In this document: piece by piece, positions 25,544 to 35,832 of the stretch
How the letters are laid out: each line of letters begins with the position of its first letter
Numbering within the stretch: position 1 is the first letter of the stretch
NCBI RefSeq assembly: GCF_003634635.1
Contig: NZ_RBJB01000003.1
Location: 838,631 to 902,630, forward strand
Origin: Marinobacter nauticus
GTDB taxonomy: Bacteria; Pseudomonadota; Gammaproteobacteria; Pseudomonadales; Oleiphilaceae
Direction of reading: 5' to 3'
DNA length: 64,000 nt
Made by a program: the position numbers and the translations under genes
Notes under the pieces: model-generated
The model's input: the letters and a program-made list of their open reading frames with translations, nothing else
The model's database searches: none
What the model was told of the DNA's origin: nothing

Positions 25544-27124
25544 ATGGCAAACCAGGCAAACACCCCCGTCCGTCGCGCCCTGATCAGCGTGAGTGATAAA
25601 ACCGGCATCGTCGATTTCGGCCGTGCCCTCACCGAACGCGGCGTCGAGCTGCTCTCCACCGGCGGAACCTTCCGCCTGCTCAAGGAAAACAACGTACCGG
25701 TCACCGAAGTGTCCGATTACACCGGTTTCCCGGAAATGATGGATGGCCGGGTCAAAACCCTGCACCCGAAAATCCACGGCGGCATTCTGGGCCGGCGTGG
25801 CACCGACGATGCCATCATGGCCGAGCACGGAATCAATCCCATCGACATGGTGGTGGTGAACCTGTACCCGTTCGAGGACACCGTGGCCAACCCGGACTGC
25901 GACCTGGCCACAGCCATTGAAAACATCGACATTGGCGGCCCCACCATGGTTCGTGCCGCCGCCAAGAACCACAACGATGTTGCCATTGTCGTGAACGCCT
26001 CCGACTACAACCGCGTTCTGAAAGAACTGGCGGACAACGACGGCGAGCTGACCTACAGCACCCGCTTCGACCTGGCCGTGAAGGCCTTCGAGCACACCGC
26101 CGGCTACGACGGTGCTATTGCCAACTATCTGGGCGGGCGTACCCCGGATAACGACAACGCCGACTTCCCCCGCACCTTCAATGCCCAGTTCGTGAAAGTT
26201 CAGGATATGCGCTATGGGGAAAACCCGCATCAGCGCGCTGCCTTCTACGCCGAGCGCCACCCGAAGGAAGCCTGTGTCGCCACCGCCAAACAGCTTCAGG
26301 GCAAGGAACTGAGCTACAACAACGTAGCCGACACCGATGCGGCGCTGGAGTGCGTCAAACCCTTCGCCGACCCGGCCTGCGTCATCGTCAAGCACGCCAA
26401 TCCCTGTGGCGTGGCCATCGGTGCCGACATACTGCAGGCCTACGACCTGGCCTTTGCCACCGACCCGACGTCGGCCTTTGGCGGCATCATCGCCTTCAAC
26501 CGTGAACTGGATGCGGCGACCGCCAAGGCCATTGTGGATCGCCAGTTCGTGGAAGTGATTATCGCCCCGAGCGTTGCGCCGGAAGCGGTCGAGATTGTTG
26601 CCGCCAAGAAGAACGTACGCCTGCTGGCCTGCGGCGAATTCGACGGTGAACGCGCCCAGACCATGGACTACAAGCGCGTCACCGGCGGCCTGCTGGTGCA
26701 GGATCGCGACCTGGGCATGGTGGCCATGGAAGACGTGAAAGTGGTTACCGAGCGCCAGCCCACCGAACAGGAACTGAACGACCTGCTGTTCGCCTGGGAA
26801 GTGGCCAAGTACGTTAAATCCAACGCTATTGTCTATGCCAAAGCCGGCCGCACCATCGGCGTCGGCGCCGGCCAGATGAGCCGCGTCTACAGCGCCAAGA
26901 TTGCAGGCATCAAAGCCGCCGACGAAAACCTGGAAGTGAAGGGTTCCGTCATGGCGTCGGATGCATTCTTCCCGTTCCGTGACGGCATCGACGCCGCGGC
27001 CGAAGCCGGCATTACCGCCGTGATTCAGCCCGGCGGCTCCATGCGCGACCAGGAAGTGATCGATGCCGCCAACGAGCATGGCATTGCCATGGTCTTCACC
27101 GGCATGCGCCATTTCCGTCACTGA
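25544..27124 (+). CDS. purH: Bifunctional AICAR formyltransferase/IMP cyclohydrolase
   Basis: A 526-residue enzyme for the last two steps of IMP synthesis. The N-terminal cyclohydrolase domain (about 1-200) starts [20 protein letters not shown] and includes [16 protein letters not shown]. The formyltransferase domain carries KHANPCGVA with the catalytic Lys-His pair and the C-terminal [12 protein letters not shown] that ends this family. It is followed by purD after 22 bases, as in many gammaproteobacteria. Confidence 0.98.
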   Translation: MANQANTPVRRALISVSDKTGIVDFGRALTERGVELLSTGGTFRLLKENNVPVTEVSDYTGFPEMMDGRVKTLHPKIHGGILGRRGTDDAIMAEHGINPIDMVVVNLYPFEDTVANPDCDLATAIENIDIGGPTMVRAAAKNHNDVAIVVNASDYNRVLKELADNDGELTYSTRFDLAVKAFEHTAGYDGAIANYLGGRTPDNDNADFPRTFNAQFVKVQDMRYGENPHQRAAFYAERHPKEACVATAKQLQGKELSYNNVADTDAALECVKPFADPACVIVKHANPCGVAIGADILQAYDLAFATDPTSAFGGIIAFNRELDAATAKAIVDRQFVEVIIAPSVAPEAVEIVAAKKNVRLLACGEFDGERAQTMDYKRVTGGLLVQDRDLGMVAMEDVKVVTERQPTEQELNDLLFAWEVAKYVKSNAIVYAKAGRTIGVGAGQMSRVYSAKIAGIKAADENLEVKGSVMASDAFFPFRDGIDAAAEAGITAVIQPGGSMRDQEVIDAANEHGIAMVFTGMRHFRH

Positions 27125-27146
27125 TCGAAGAACTCAGGAGTAACAC

Positions 27147-28433
27147 ATGAACATTCTGGTTATTGGCAGTGGCGGACGTGAGCACGCCCTGGCGTGGAAA
27201 GCCGCCCAGTCACCGCATGCGGATAAAGTGTTTGTCGCACCGGGTAACGCCGGCACCGCCCGGGAACCGAATCTGGAAAACGTCGACCTGGACGTGATGG
27301 ACCTGGACGGCCTGGCCAACTTCGCCGAGCAGAACAACGTCGGCCTGACCATCGTTGGCCCGGAAGCCCCGCTGGTGGCCGGCGTGGTGGACAAATTTGA
27401 AGCCCGCGGCCTGCGCATCTTCGGTCCCAGCGCTGGCGCCGCCCAGCTGGAAGGCTCCAAGGCCTTCACCAAGGACTTCCTGGCCCGCCAGAAGATTCCC
27501 ACCGCCGACTACGCCAATTTCACCGATGTCGACGAGGCCCTCGCCTACGTGCGTGAAAAAGGCGCACCCATCGTGGTCAAAGCCGACGGCCTGGCCGCCG
27601 GTAAAGGTGTAATCGTCGCCATGACCCTGGCAGAAGCCGAAGATGCCATCCGCGACATGCTCGCAGGCAACGCCTTTGGCGATGCCGGCAGCCGCGTGGT
27701 GGTGGAAGAGTTTCTGGACGGCGAAGAAGCCTCCTTCATCGTGATGGTCGACGGCAAGAACGTACTGGCCATGGCCACGTCCCAGGACCACAAGCGCGTA
27801 GGCGACGGCGACACCGGCCCCAACACCGGTGGCATGGGAGCTTATTCTCCCGCCCCGGTGGTCACTGCCGATGTGCACCAGCGGATCATGGACGAGGTGA
27901 TCTATCCCACGGTCAACGGCATGGCGGCGGAAGGCCATCCGTACAAGGGTTTCCTGTACGCCGGCCTGATGATCGATACCAGCGGTGCACCCAAGGTCAT
28001 TGAGTTCAACTGCCGCTTTGGCGATCCGGAAACCCAGCCGATCATGCTGCGCATGAAGTCCGACCTGGTGGAACTGTGCCAGGCCGCCGTGGATGGCAAG
28101 CTGGACGCGTGCGATTCCGAGTGGGATGAACGCGCCTCTGTCGGCATCGTACTCGCTGCCGGTGGCTATCCCGCCAGCTACGACAAGGGCGATGTCATCT
28201 CCGGCCTGCCGGACGGTGAAACAGAAGGTGAGAAGGTCTTCCACGCCGGCACCAAACTCAACGGCGACGACGTAGTCACTGCCGGGGGCCGCGTGCTCTG
28301 CGCTACCGCTCTGGGTAACACCGTCACCGAAGCCCAGCAACGGGCCTATGAGCTGGCAAAGAAAATCAGCTGGAACGGCATGTTCTACCGCAACGACATT
28401 GCCTACCGGGCCATTGCCCGGGAGCAGAGCTGA
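27147..28433 (+). CDS. purD: Phosphoribosylamine-glycine ligase
   Basis: A 428-residue ATP-grasp enzyme that joins glycine to phosphoribosylamine in purine synthesis. The N-terminal MNILVIGSGGREHALAWK, the GLAAGKGV glycine loop, and FNCRFGDPETQ in the metal-binding region are diagnostic. An AGGAG ribosome-binding site precedes the ATG, and a terminator follows 27 bases after the stop, so purH-purD form a two-gene unit. Confidence 0.98.
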   Translation: MNILVIGSGGREHALAWKAAQSPHADKVFVAPGNAGTAREPNLENVDLDVMDLDGLANFAEQNNVGLTIVGPEAPLVAGVVDKFEARGLRIFGPSAGAAQLEGSKAFTKDFLARQKIPTADYANFTDVDEALAYVREKGAPIVVKADGLAAGKGVIVAMTLAEAEDAIRDMLAGNAFGDAGSRVVVEEFLDGEEASFIVMVDGKNVLAMATSQDHKRVGDGDTGPNTGGMGAYSPAPVVTADVHQRIMDEVIYPTVNGMAAEGHPYKGFLYAGLMIDTSGAPKVIEFNCRFGDPETQPIMLRMKSDLVELCQAAVDGKLDACDSEWDERASVGIVLAAGGYPASYDKGDVISGLPDGETEGEKVFHAGTKLNGDDVVTAGGRVLCATALGNTVTEAQQRAYELAKKISWNGMFYRNDIAYRAIAREQS

Positions 28434-28460
28434 GGCTCCGGCTCGTCGAGTAACAGCGTC

Positions 28461-28486
28461 AGCCCGGTCATTGACCGGGCTTTTTT
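28461..28486 (+). terminator. purD terminator
   Basis: A stem of AGCCCGGT with ACCGGGCT and a short loop is followed by six Ts. This is a typical intrinsic terminator. Confidence 0.9.
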
Positions 28487-28536
28487 ATGGGTTAGTGTTG
28501 GCATTCAATAATAGTCATAACGAAAAGGAGTTCCCT

Positions 28537-29472
28537 GTGCGCCGTACTCACCTGAAGCTGTTCCTGCTGCTGATCGTTACCCTGCTGGTCAGCGCCTGCT
28601 CCCGCCAGAGCATCTACGAAAACGCCATAGACTGGGAACGCTCAAGCGCCGGCCTGAAGGCCGCACAGGTCACCGTTGGCGATCTGGACATTGCCTATCT
28701 TCGCAGTGAAGAACCGGTCGATGGCGACACTCTGGTTCTGATCCACGGCTTCGGCGCCAACAAGGATAACTGGACCCGTCTGGCCAAAGAGTTCCAGGGT
28801 GAGTTCAACATCTATGCCCTCGATCTGCCAGGCCATGGCGACAGCAGTAAACCCCTGGACATCGGCTACCGTTTTGAGGATCAGGTAGATTACGTCCACC
28901 AGATACTGAAGGAACTCGGGGTGGAACGCTTCCACATGATGGGCAACTCCATGGGCGGTGCCATCACTGCCCTCTACGCTGCCACCCATCCAGAACAGGT
29001 TCACACAGCCGTACTGTTCGACCCCGCCGGTATCTTCGAATATGAAAGTGAGCTGGTGGACCTGGTCATGGATGGCGACAACCCGCTCATCCCGAAACGG
29101 GAAGGCGATTTCGACCGCCTGCTGGACTTCGCTCTGGAAAAACGCCCTTTCGTGCCCTGGCCGATCTTTGACGTGATGGAAGAAAAGGCCATCGCCAACC
29201 GGGAAGTCAACGAAGTCATTTTCCGGGCCATCCGAGACACCGGCTTCGAGCCGGATTTCCGCAACGCCATCACCAACATCCAGGCGCCGGTTCTGGTGGT
29301 CTGGGGCAAACTCGACCGGGTAATTGACTATCGCAATGCCGATGTCTTTGTTGAGGCTATCCCGAACGCGCGCAAGGCCATTCTCGATGATATCGGCCAC
29401 GCGCCGATGGTGGAGGCGCCGGAGGAATCGGCAGCCCTGTTCCGGGACTTTCTTGCCGACCGGCAGCCCTGA
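28537..29472 (+). CDS. Alpha/beta-hydrolase lipoprotein
   Basis: A 311-residue lipoprotein with an N-terminal signal (KLFLLLIVTLLVSACS, lipobox VSAC) followed by a full alpha/beta-hydrolase fold. The oxyanion region is HGFGANKDNW, the nucleophile elbow is GNSMGG, a likely catalytic aspartate is in VVWGKLDRVID and the catalytic histidine is in IGHAPMVEAP. The GTG start is placed by an AAAAGGAG ribosome-binding site; the long upstream open frame overlaps purD and is spurious. Position plus signal indicate a membrane-anchored esterase or lipase, but the substrate is unknown. It is an independent unit behind the purD terminator. Confidence 0.85.
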   Translation: MRRTHLKLFLLLIVTLLVSACSRQSIYENAIDWERSSAGLKAAQVTVGDLDIAYLRSEEPVDGDTLVLIHGFGANKDNWTRLAKEFQGEFNIYALDLPGHGDSSKPLDIGYRFEDQVDYVHQILKELGVERFHMMGNSMGGAITALYAATHPEQVHTAVLFDPAGIFEYESELVDLVMDGDNPLIPKREGDFDRLLDFALEKRPFVPWPIFDVMEEKAIANREVNEVIFRAIRDTGFEPDFRNAITNIQAPVLVVWGKLDRVIDYRNADVFVEAIPNARKAILDDIGHAPMVEAPEESAALFRDFLADRQP

Positions 29473-29550
29473 AACCAATCGCCACTACAGCTAGGCCCGA
29501 AAAAAAGGTAGGCTTCAGAGCTTTGGATTCCGTCGTCAGAAGATTCGCCC

Positions 29551-31122
29551 ATGCCTGAAGCCATCTGGATAAGTTTTGCCTTTGTTATCGGCCTTCTCGT
29601 CAAGGGAATCGGTTTGCCTCCGCTGGTTGGCTATCTGGCCGCCGGCTTTGTGCTCAGCGGCCTCAGCGCAACTACCAGCATCACTGCAGAGCCCACCGAT
29701 GTACTGGCCCACATTGCTCATCTTGGCGTTTTGCTGCTCTTGTTTACAGTCGGCCTGAAGCTGAAGCTACGCTCCATTGTCAGCCCGGAAGTCATCGGCG
29801 GCAGTCTGCTCCACTTTGCGATTACCTGTGTGGTTTTTGCCCCCGGCCTCTACCTGCTTTTTGACCTGGACTGGACAACGGCCCTGATGCTGGCGATCGC
29901 CCTGTCCTTTTCCAGCACCGTACTGGCCGCCAAGGTACTGGAAAGCAAACGGGAACTCAGAGCCTTCCACGGCCGGGTCGCTATTGGCATATTGATCATG
30001 CAGGATCTGATTGCACTGGTGGTGATGAGTCTCGCGGCCGGCAAAACACCCTCAGAATGGGCCGTCATTGTCTTCGGCCTTCCGTTGCTCCGGCCGCTGC
30101 TCTACAGGCTGCTGGATGCCAGCGGGCACGACGAACTGCTGGTACTGCTCGGGCTTCTGCTGGCCCTGGTGGTTGGTGGCCTTGGGTTTGAGGCCGTGGG
30201 TCTGAGTTCGGAATTGGGTGCATTGGTGTTCGGTGCCATGCTGGCCAACCATCCCCGTTCCCAGGAACTGGCCAAGTCCCTTTGGAGCGTGAAAGAAATC
30301 TTCCTGGTCGGTTTTTTCCTGCAGATCGGCATTGACGGCCTGCCAGACCAGCAGGCTCTGATCTTTGCGGCAGTAGCAGCCTTGCTCTTGCCACTCAAAG
30401 GCATCCTGTTCTACTTCCTGCTGCTGGCTTTCCGCCTGCGGGCTCGCAGTAGCTTCCTCACCTCGCTGTCACTCACAAACTACAGTGAATTCGGGCTCAT
30501 TGTCGCCAGTGTTGCCCTGCCAGAATGGCTGGTTCCGCTGGCGATATCGGTTTCCCTGTCGTTTGTATTTTCGGCGCCGCTCAACCGGTTTTCCCACAGT
30601 ATTTACGAGCATGTTGCCCACAAGCTGGTTCGTTTCGAGAGTCAGAAACGTCATCCTGATGAGCAACCTATCTCGCTGGGTACTACACGGGTTCTGGTGA
30701 TGGGCATGGGGCGAACAGGCACTGCGGCTTACGATTGGCTTGCGCCCCATGAAACGCGAATCATGGGGATCGACTCAGACCCTGCCAAAACCGAGAAACA
30801 CCAGAAAGATGGGCGCAATGTCGTCTTTGCAGACGCCGAAGACACCACCTTTTGGGAAGGTCTGCACATGCCGGAACTCAACTCGGTGGTACTGGCAATG
30901 AGTGACATCGAAGGCAAGCTTATCGCCGCGCGGATGCTGCGCAAGCTCGGCTTCGAGGGCTATATCGTGGCGCACACCATGTATGCCGATGAAGCCGTAA
31001 AAATTCGCGAAGCCGGCGCCAATGATGCCTACCTCACGATGAGTGAGACCGGCGTGGCCCTGGCAAGTCACCTTATGGACAAATCAGGAATTCAGGCGGC
31101 GCAGGTGCGGAACCCGGTGTAA
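29551..31122 (+). CDS. CPA2-type cation:proton antiporter with TrkA-N domain
   Basis: A 523-residue inner-membrane protein of the KefB/YbaL group. About 11-12 hydrophobic helices fill residues 1-360, with the family's LVGYLAAGFVLSG and the ALSFSSTVLAAKVLESK segment. A Rossmann NAD-binding domain follows (VLVMGMGRTGTAAYDWL near residue 382). The TrkA-C domain of full-length KefB is absent. It is expected to exchange potassium or sodium for protons under nucleotide or thiol control. The 3' end overlaps that of the EgtB-like gene on the opposite strand by 31 bases. Confidence 0.88.
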   Translation: MPEAIWISFAFVIGLLVKGIGLPPLVGYLAAGFVLSGLSATTSITAEPTDVLAHIAHLGVLLLLFTVGLKLKLRSIVSPEVIGGSLLHFAITCVVFAPGLYLLFDLDWTTALMLAIALSFSSTVLAAKVLESKRELRAFHGRVAIGILIMQDLIALVVMSLAAGKTPSEWAVIVFGLPLLRPLLYRLLDASGHDELLVLLGLLLALVVGGLGFEAVGLSSELGALVFGAMLANHPRSQELAKSLWSVKEIFLVGFFLQIGIDGLPDQQALIFAAVAALLLPLKGILFYFLLLAFRLRARSSFLTSLSLTNYSEFGLIVASVALPEWLVPLAISVSLSFVFSAPLNRFSHSIYEHVAHKLVRFESQKRHPDEQPISLGTTRVLVMGMGRTGTAAYDWLAPHETRIMGIDSDPAKTEKHQKDGRNVVFADAEDTTFWEGLHMPELNSVVLAMSDIEGKLIAARMLRKLGFEGYIVAHTMYADEAVKIREAGANDAYLTMSETGVALASHLMDKSGIQAAQVRNPV

Positions 31123-32426
31123 ACATCACTGCGAAACGGCAGATACGCCTGCCGGTAGGTGCCACGGATCAGGTTGGATGAGGTGGCACAGCTGCCGCCC
31201 TTGGTGACTTTGTGCGTGGCAAACTGCAGGGTCGACATGAACGGGTACATATCCACCTTGAAGCCGTCATAGGGCAGGAACTCGTTGCTGGTCCATTCCC
31301 ACACCGAACCCACCATCTGCCGGCAGCCAAACAGGCTATCGCCGGCCGGGTAATCCGACACCGGGTTGCGAGCCATGGTCCGGGCATCCATATCCGCCCG
31401 CACAGCATCCGGTGACTCATTACCCCACGGAAAACGCCTGAACGGCTCACCGGGTTTATTGCCCAGCGCCGCCACTTCCCATTCATACTCGGTCGGCAAC
31501 CGCCGCCCGGCCCAGGTACAGAAGGCTTCCGCCTCCCAGTAGCTGACATGGTTAACCGGGGCGTCTGGCTGCAACGGCAGCCAGCGATCAAACACCCGCT
31601 CCTGCCACTGTCGGTCATGCCAGCGCCAATACAGCGGATGCCGGGGCAACCGCATCATTGGCTCGTTTACCCCATGGTCCAGACTGACGTCCTGCTCGGT
31701 CTCCAGCCACTTGCGGCCGCCGAACGACCAGAGTTCGGGACGCCTGTAACCATTATCGTCTACAAACGCCTGGAATTCCCGGTTGCTCACCAGCGTGCGA
31801 CTGATGGCAAACGCCGGCAGCTCGACCTCAAAACGGGGCTTCTCGGCATCAAAGGCAAAGTCTTCGGTCGCGTACTGTTGCGACTCACCGGGCATGCCAA
31901 TAACCCAGCGACCGGCCGGGATCTGAGCATCACCGCTGATCGACTCGCCCGGAGCAGGCCGATCACCTTTGTAATCCAAAGGCGCCGGGTAGCCGACTGT
32001 CTGCCGACACCAGATGAGCGACTCGATGTGCATGTTCTGGTGGTAGATGGCGTAGCGGTACAGGTACAGCTCCCGGTCGGTGAGCCCCCGGGACTGAATC
32101 CGCTCCGCGACCCGGTCGTAGATGGTATTGAAATACTGAAGCGTGGCCTCCCGGCCGGGAAACAGATCACGGCGCCAGCGATCCTTGTGATCGACATGGA
32201 ATGAATCCCAAAGGTCATCCATGGAGGGATCGCAGCTCGGTGTTCCGTCCAACAGGTTGAAGACAAAGACCTCGTAGAAAAACGCTGAGTGGCCCATTTC
32301 CCAGAGTGGCGGATTCACACCCGGATGATACGGGACCTCGAGTTTGTCTTCCGGTAACGACACAATCAGGCTCTCGGTGCGGACGCGAGCCTGTTCCAGT
32401 TCATCCAGAAGCTCTTTTTTGTTCAT
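31092..32426 (-). CDS. EgtB-like nonheme iron sulfoxide (or selenoneine) synthase
   Basis: A 444-residue enzyme with an N-terminal DinB-like helical domain and a C-terminal formylglycine-generating-enzyme-like domain (about 165-440). The three iron-binding histidines of EgtB are recognisable: His46 in WEMGHSAFFYE and His129 and His133 in YHQNMHIES. The C-terminal domain has the family's RRLPTEYEWEVAALG and SVWEWTSN. EgtB joins hercynine to gamma-glutamylcysteine; SenA is a close relative that makes selenoneine, and OvoA makes the ovothiol precursor. No egtD, senB or senC gene is in the window, so the subtype is left open. It overlaps the antiporter gene tail to tail. Confidence 0.8.
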   Translation of the reverse strand: MNKKELLDELEQARVRTESLIVSLPEDKLEVPYHPGVNPPLWEMGHSAFFYEVFVFNLLDGTPSCDPSMDDLWDSFHVDHKDRWRRDLFPGREATLQYFNTIYDRVAERIQSRGLTDRELYLYRYAIYHQNMHIESLIWCRQTVGYPAPLDYKGDRPAPGESISGDAQIPAGRWVIGMPGESQQYATEDFAFDAEKPRFEVELPAFAISRTLVSNREFQAFVDDNGYRRPELWSFGGRKWLETEQDVSLDHGVNEPMMRLPRHPLYWRWHDRQWQERVFDRWLPLQPDAPVNHVSYWEAEAFCTWAGRRLPTEYEWEVAALGNKPGEPFRRFPWGNESPDAVRADMDARTMARNPVSDYPAGDSLFGCRQMVGSVWEWTSNEFLPYDGFKVDMYPFMSTLQFATHKVTKGGSCATSSNLIRGTYRQAYLPFRSDVYTGFRTCAA

Positions 32427-32469
32427 GGTTAGACCTTATCTCTCTCAGCCTGAAACCTCGGTGCAGGAG

Positions 32470-32577
32470 CAAGTTCCGAGAGGCTTTCCAAAAAGCGCTC
32501 CTGCCGGCACATCCATGTGTCGCTTATGTTCCGCCATCCATGGCTCCACAAATTTTTGGAAAGCCTCTCGGAACTTG
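32470..32577. repeat. 25-base perfect inverted repeat, 58 bases apart
   Basis: Two perfect 25-base inverted arms occupy the first and last 25 bases of this interval, with 58 bases between. The arms read inward from CAAGTTCCGAGAGG and end in a five-A/five-T stretch. The structure fills most of the 295-base gap between the EgtB-like gene and the RND pump gene. It could be a small non-autonomous mobile element, a long-stem terminator or a structured RNA. No other copy occurs in the window as far as I can see, and there are no flanking target duplications. Confidence 0.7.
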
Positions 32578-32721
32578 TTCTTCATACGCCTTAGATAGAC
32601 GAGAGTATCAAACAAAAAACCGCCGCCGGTAGTCACCGACGACGGTTATCTCTTTATTACGACGATAGCCTGCCCCGATTCAGCTCACTCGCAAGTGGCA
32701 AGCAGGGCGCAAAAACTGCGA

Positions 32722-35700
32722 TCAGGCGGCTTTGCGTTTGCGCCGCCAGTCCGCCAGGTCTTCGATCAGCTTGTAGAACAAGGGCACGAAGAACAGGGCC
32801 AGGGTACTGGCCACCAGCATGCCGCCAACCACCACAGTACCGATTTCCTGCCGGCTCACGGCACCCGCGCCGGTACTGAATGCCAGCGGCAGGGAACCCA
32901 CGATGAACGTCAGCGCGGTCATCATGATCGCCCGGAAGCGCTGGCGGGCTGCGGTGCTGGCGGCCTCGAACGAACTCATGCCCGTTTGCCGGTTCTGGGC
33001 GGCGAACTCAACGATCAGAATCGCGTTTTTCGCCGCCAGGCCAATCAGCACCAGCAACCCTACCTGGAAGTAGATGTCGTTGGGGAAGCCACGCAACAGC
33101 GAGGCCAGTGCCGCCCCGAATACCCCGAAGGGCACCGCGGTAGCCACTGCCACCGGCAGACCCCAGCGCTCGTATTGGGCGGCGAGGATCAGAAACACCA
33201 GTAGCAGCCCCATGCCAAAGGCGAGCGTGCCGGAGTCCGCAGAGTCCTGCAGCTGATAGGCTTCACCGGTCCAACCCAGCAACGTGTTTCGGTCAAACTG
33301 CTGATTGGCAACTTCCTGCAGCGCGGTCAGGGCTTCGCCCGTGGTGTGGCCCGGCGTCGGGTCCGCAAGCAGTTTGGCCGCGGGGTAGACGTTAAAGCGG
33401 TTCAGGATGTCCGGTCCGCTCACCCGCTCCAGCTCCACGAGTGAGCTCAGGGGAATCATCTCTCCGTAGGAGGAACGCACAAACACCTTGCGCAGGTCAT
33501 CCGGGTGGCTTCGGAATTCGCCTTCAGACTGCAGTGTCACCTGCCAGTTTCGCCCCTGCAGGGTAAAGTCGTTTACATACAGGCCGCCAAACGTGCTCTG
33601 CATGGTGGTGAAAATCTGATCCACCGGCACACCTGCCGCCTGGGCCTTTTCCCGGTCAACAATCGCCTGATAGCGGGGAATACCGGTATCCAGGGTCACC
33701 CGGACGTTGGTCAGTTCCGGGCGCTGGTTGGCAGCCTGAGTGAACCGGTCCGCCATCGCCTTGATCTCGGCTGGTGTGCGGCCACCACGGGCCTGGATGT
33801 AACCTTCCACACCGCCGGTGGTCGACAGCCCCTGGATCGGTGGCGGGGTAAAGGCAATGACAAAGGCTTCGGGCATACCAAACCCGATACCCATAATCTT
33901 GTTGGCAATGTCGGCCGCGCCCTGGCCTTCGCCTTCTCGCTCAGCCCAGTCCTCCAGCGTTACGAACGCGACACCGCTGTTGGTGCGCAAGGCACTGGAA
34001 ATAATGTCAAAACCGGCAAAGGCGACCACGTCTTTCACCTCAGGCAGCTGCAGCATGTTCTGCGCCAGCTCGTCCCGGGTGCCTTCGGTGCGGCTGAGGG
34101 AAGAGGTGGCCGGTAATGAATAAGCCGTCAGCACAAAGCCCTGGTCCTCCTGGGGGACCAGCCCGGACGGCATCTTGTTGAGCAGGAAAACGGTGCCACC
34201 GATCATGGCTGCGAACAGCAGTACGCCGATCACGGCGTGGCGCAGTAGCCAGTCCACAACCGCCGAAAAACCGTTGGTGACCTTGTCGAAACCGGCATCG
34301 AACCAGCGGAATACGGTGAGCTGTTTGCCTTCATGGCCGAGCAACAGGGCGCACATGGCAGGCGTCAGCGTCAGGGCGACGACACCGGAGATCACCACAG
34401 ATACCGCAATGGTGATAGCAAACTGCCGATAGAGTTCACCACTGAGCCCACCTAGGAACGCAACCGGTGCAAACACCGCCACCAGCACCAGCGTGGACGC
34501 CACCACGGCCCCGGATACCTGGCTAACCGTCGTCACGGCGGCATTGTAAGGCGACATGCCCTCTTCCTTGATCAGCCGTTCTGCGTTTTCCATGATGATA
34601 ATGGCGTTATCCACCACTACACCGATGGCCAGTATCAAGCCAAACAGGGTCAGCAGGTTGACCGAGAACCCCATGGCCTGCATGCCGGCAAAGGTGCCCA
34701 CCAGGGACACCGGAATGGCGATCAACGGAATCAGCGTGGCGTTGAAATGCTGCAGGAACAGGAAGGTCACCACAACCACCAGCAGCACCGCCACGATGAA
34801 GGTGGAGATCACCTCCTGAATGGAGATATCAATGAAGCGGGTGGTGTCGTAGGGTACATTGTATTCGAGGCCTTCCGGGAAACGGTCGGCAATTTCCTTC
34901 ATGGCTTCGTTCACCGCTTCCGCAGCATCCAGCGCATTGGCGCCCGGCTGCAGATACACACCCATCGGCACCGTGGCTCCGCCGTTATAGATGGCGGCGA
35001 AATCATAGTTCTGTGCGCCCAGCTCTATCCGTGCCACATCTTTCAGGCGCAACGACGCGCCCTGATCATCACTGCGAAGAATCACTTCGCCAAATTCTTC
35101 CGGGCTGGTGAGCCGGCCCGGAGCGGACACGCTGAAGGTGAACGCCTGGCCTTCCGGCGCCGGCTCTGCCCCGATCCGGCCAGCGGCAAACTGGGCATTC
35201 TGGGCCCGCAACGCTCCGGCCACATCCGCCGGTGTCAGCTCGAACTGGGCCAGTTTGTCCGGGCGCAGCCAGACACGCATGGAGTAATCCTGGGCGCCAA
35301 ACAGCGAGGCGTCCCCGATGCCGGGCAGGCGCACCAGCTCATCCAGCACGTTCAGCAGTGCGTAGTTGGAAATCTCCACCACATCCATGGAGTTGTCCGG
35401 TGAGGACAGGGTAATCACCTGCAGGATTGAGGTGGAACGGGATTCCACCTTCAGACCCTGGTCCCGGACGGTCTGAGGCAACCGGGCCAAAGCCTGCTGC
35501 ACACGGTTGTTGACGTTGATCGTAGCCTGGTCCGGATCGGTGCCGATTTCAAACGACACCGTCACTCGAAAACTGCCGGAGTCAGTGGCACTGGATTCCA
35601 TGTAGATCATGTCGTCCACGCCGTTGATTTCCTGCTCAAGCGGCGCCACCACCGAATCGGAAATCACATCGGCACTGGCTCCCGGGAAGCGGCCGTCCAC

Positions 35701-35832
35701 CACCACCTGAGGCGGCACCACGTTGGGGTACTGTTCTACCGGCAAACCCAGCAGGGCCAGCGCTCCACCAAGGGTAATGATGATCGAGATAACCGAGGCG
35801 AAGATCGGCCGGTCGATGAATGTTCGCAGCAT
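32722..35832 (-). CDS. RND multidrug efflux permease (AcrB/MexB type)
   Basis: A 1036-residue inner-membrane proton-driven pump of the hydrophobe/amphiphile efflux family. It starts LRTFIDRPIFASVISIII, a typical HAE1 beginning, and contains VLAIGVVVDNAIIIMENAER with the proton-relay aspartate pair region, the TLTPAMCALLL segment and VGLLVLIGLAAKNAILIVEF in the second half. The length is normal (1030-1050). Its start overlaps the stop of the adaptor gene by one base. No outer-membrane channel gene is adjacent, so a TolC-like protein from elsewhere must complete the pump. Confidence 0.95.
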   Translation of the reverse strand: MLRTFIDRPIFASVISIIITLGGALALLGLPVEQYPNVVPPQVVVDGRFPGASADVISDSVVAPLEQEINGVDDMIYMESSATDSGSFRVTVSFEIGTDPDQATINVNNRVQQALARLPQTVRDQGLKVESRSTSILQVITLSSPDNSMDVVEISNYALLNVLDELVRLPGIGDASLFGAQDYSMRVWLRPDKLAQFELTPADVAGALRAQNAQFAAGRIGAEPAPEGQAFTFSVSAPGRLTSPEEFGEVILRSDDQGASLRLKDVARIELGAQNYDFAAIYNGGATVPMGVYLQPGANALDAAEAVNEAMKEIADRFPEGLEYNVPYDTTRFIDISIQEVISTFIVAVLLVVVVTFLFLQHFNATLIPLIAIPVSLVGTFAGMQAMGFSVNLLTLFGLILAIGVVVDNAIIIMENAERLIKEEGMSPYNAAVTTVSQVSGAVVASTLVLVAVFAPVAFLGGLSGELYRQFAITIAVSVVISGVVALTLTPAMCALLLGHEGKQLTVFRWFDAGFDKVTNGFSAVVDWLLRHAVIGVLLFAAMIGGTVFLLNKMPSGLVPQEDQGFVLTAYSLPATSSLSRTEGTRDELAQNMLQLPEVKDVVAFAGFDIISSALRTNSGVAFVTLEDWAEREGEGQGAADIANKIMGIGFGMPEAFVIAFTPPPIQGLSTTGGVEGYIQARGGRTPAEIKAMADRFTQAANQRPELTNVRVTLDTGIPRYQAIVDREKAQAAGVPVDQIFTTMQSTFGGLYVNDFTLQGRNWQVTLQSEGEFRSHPDDLRKVFVRSSYGEMIPLSSLVELERVSGPDILNRFNVYPAAKLLADPTPGHTTGEALTALQEVANQQFDRNTLLGWTGEAYQLQDSADSGTLAFGMGLLLVFLILAAQYERWGLPVAVATAVPFGVFGAALASLLRGFPNDIYFQVGLLVLIGLAAKNAILIVEFAAQNRQTGMSSFEAASTAARQRFRAIMMTALTFIVGSLPLAFSTGAGAVSRQEIGTVVVGGMLVASTLALFFVPLFYKLIEDLADWRRKRKAA

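Noticed and set aside
25517..27121. 534-codon minus-strand frame opposite purH
   Set aside because: Antisense shadow caused by GC-rich codon bias; purH is unambiguous.
32445..32636. Minus-strand 63-codon frame through the inverted repeat
   Set aside because: Its sequence is largely dictated by the two inverted arms; no recognisable domain or ribosome-binding site.
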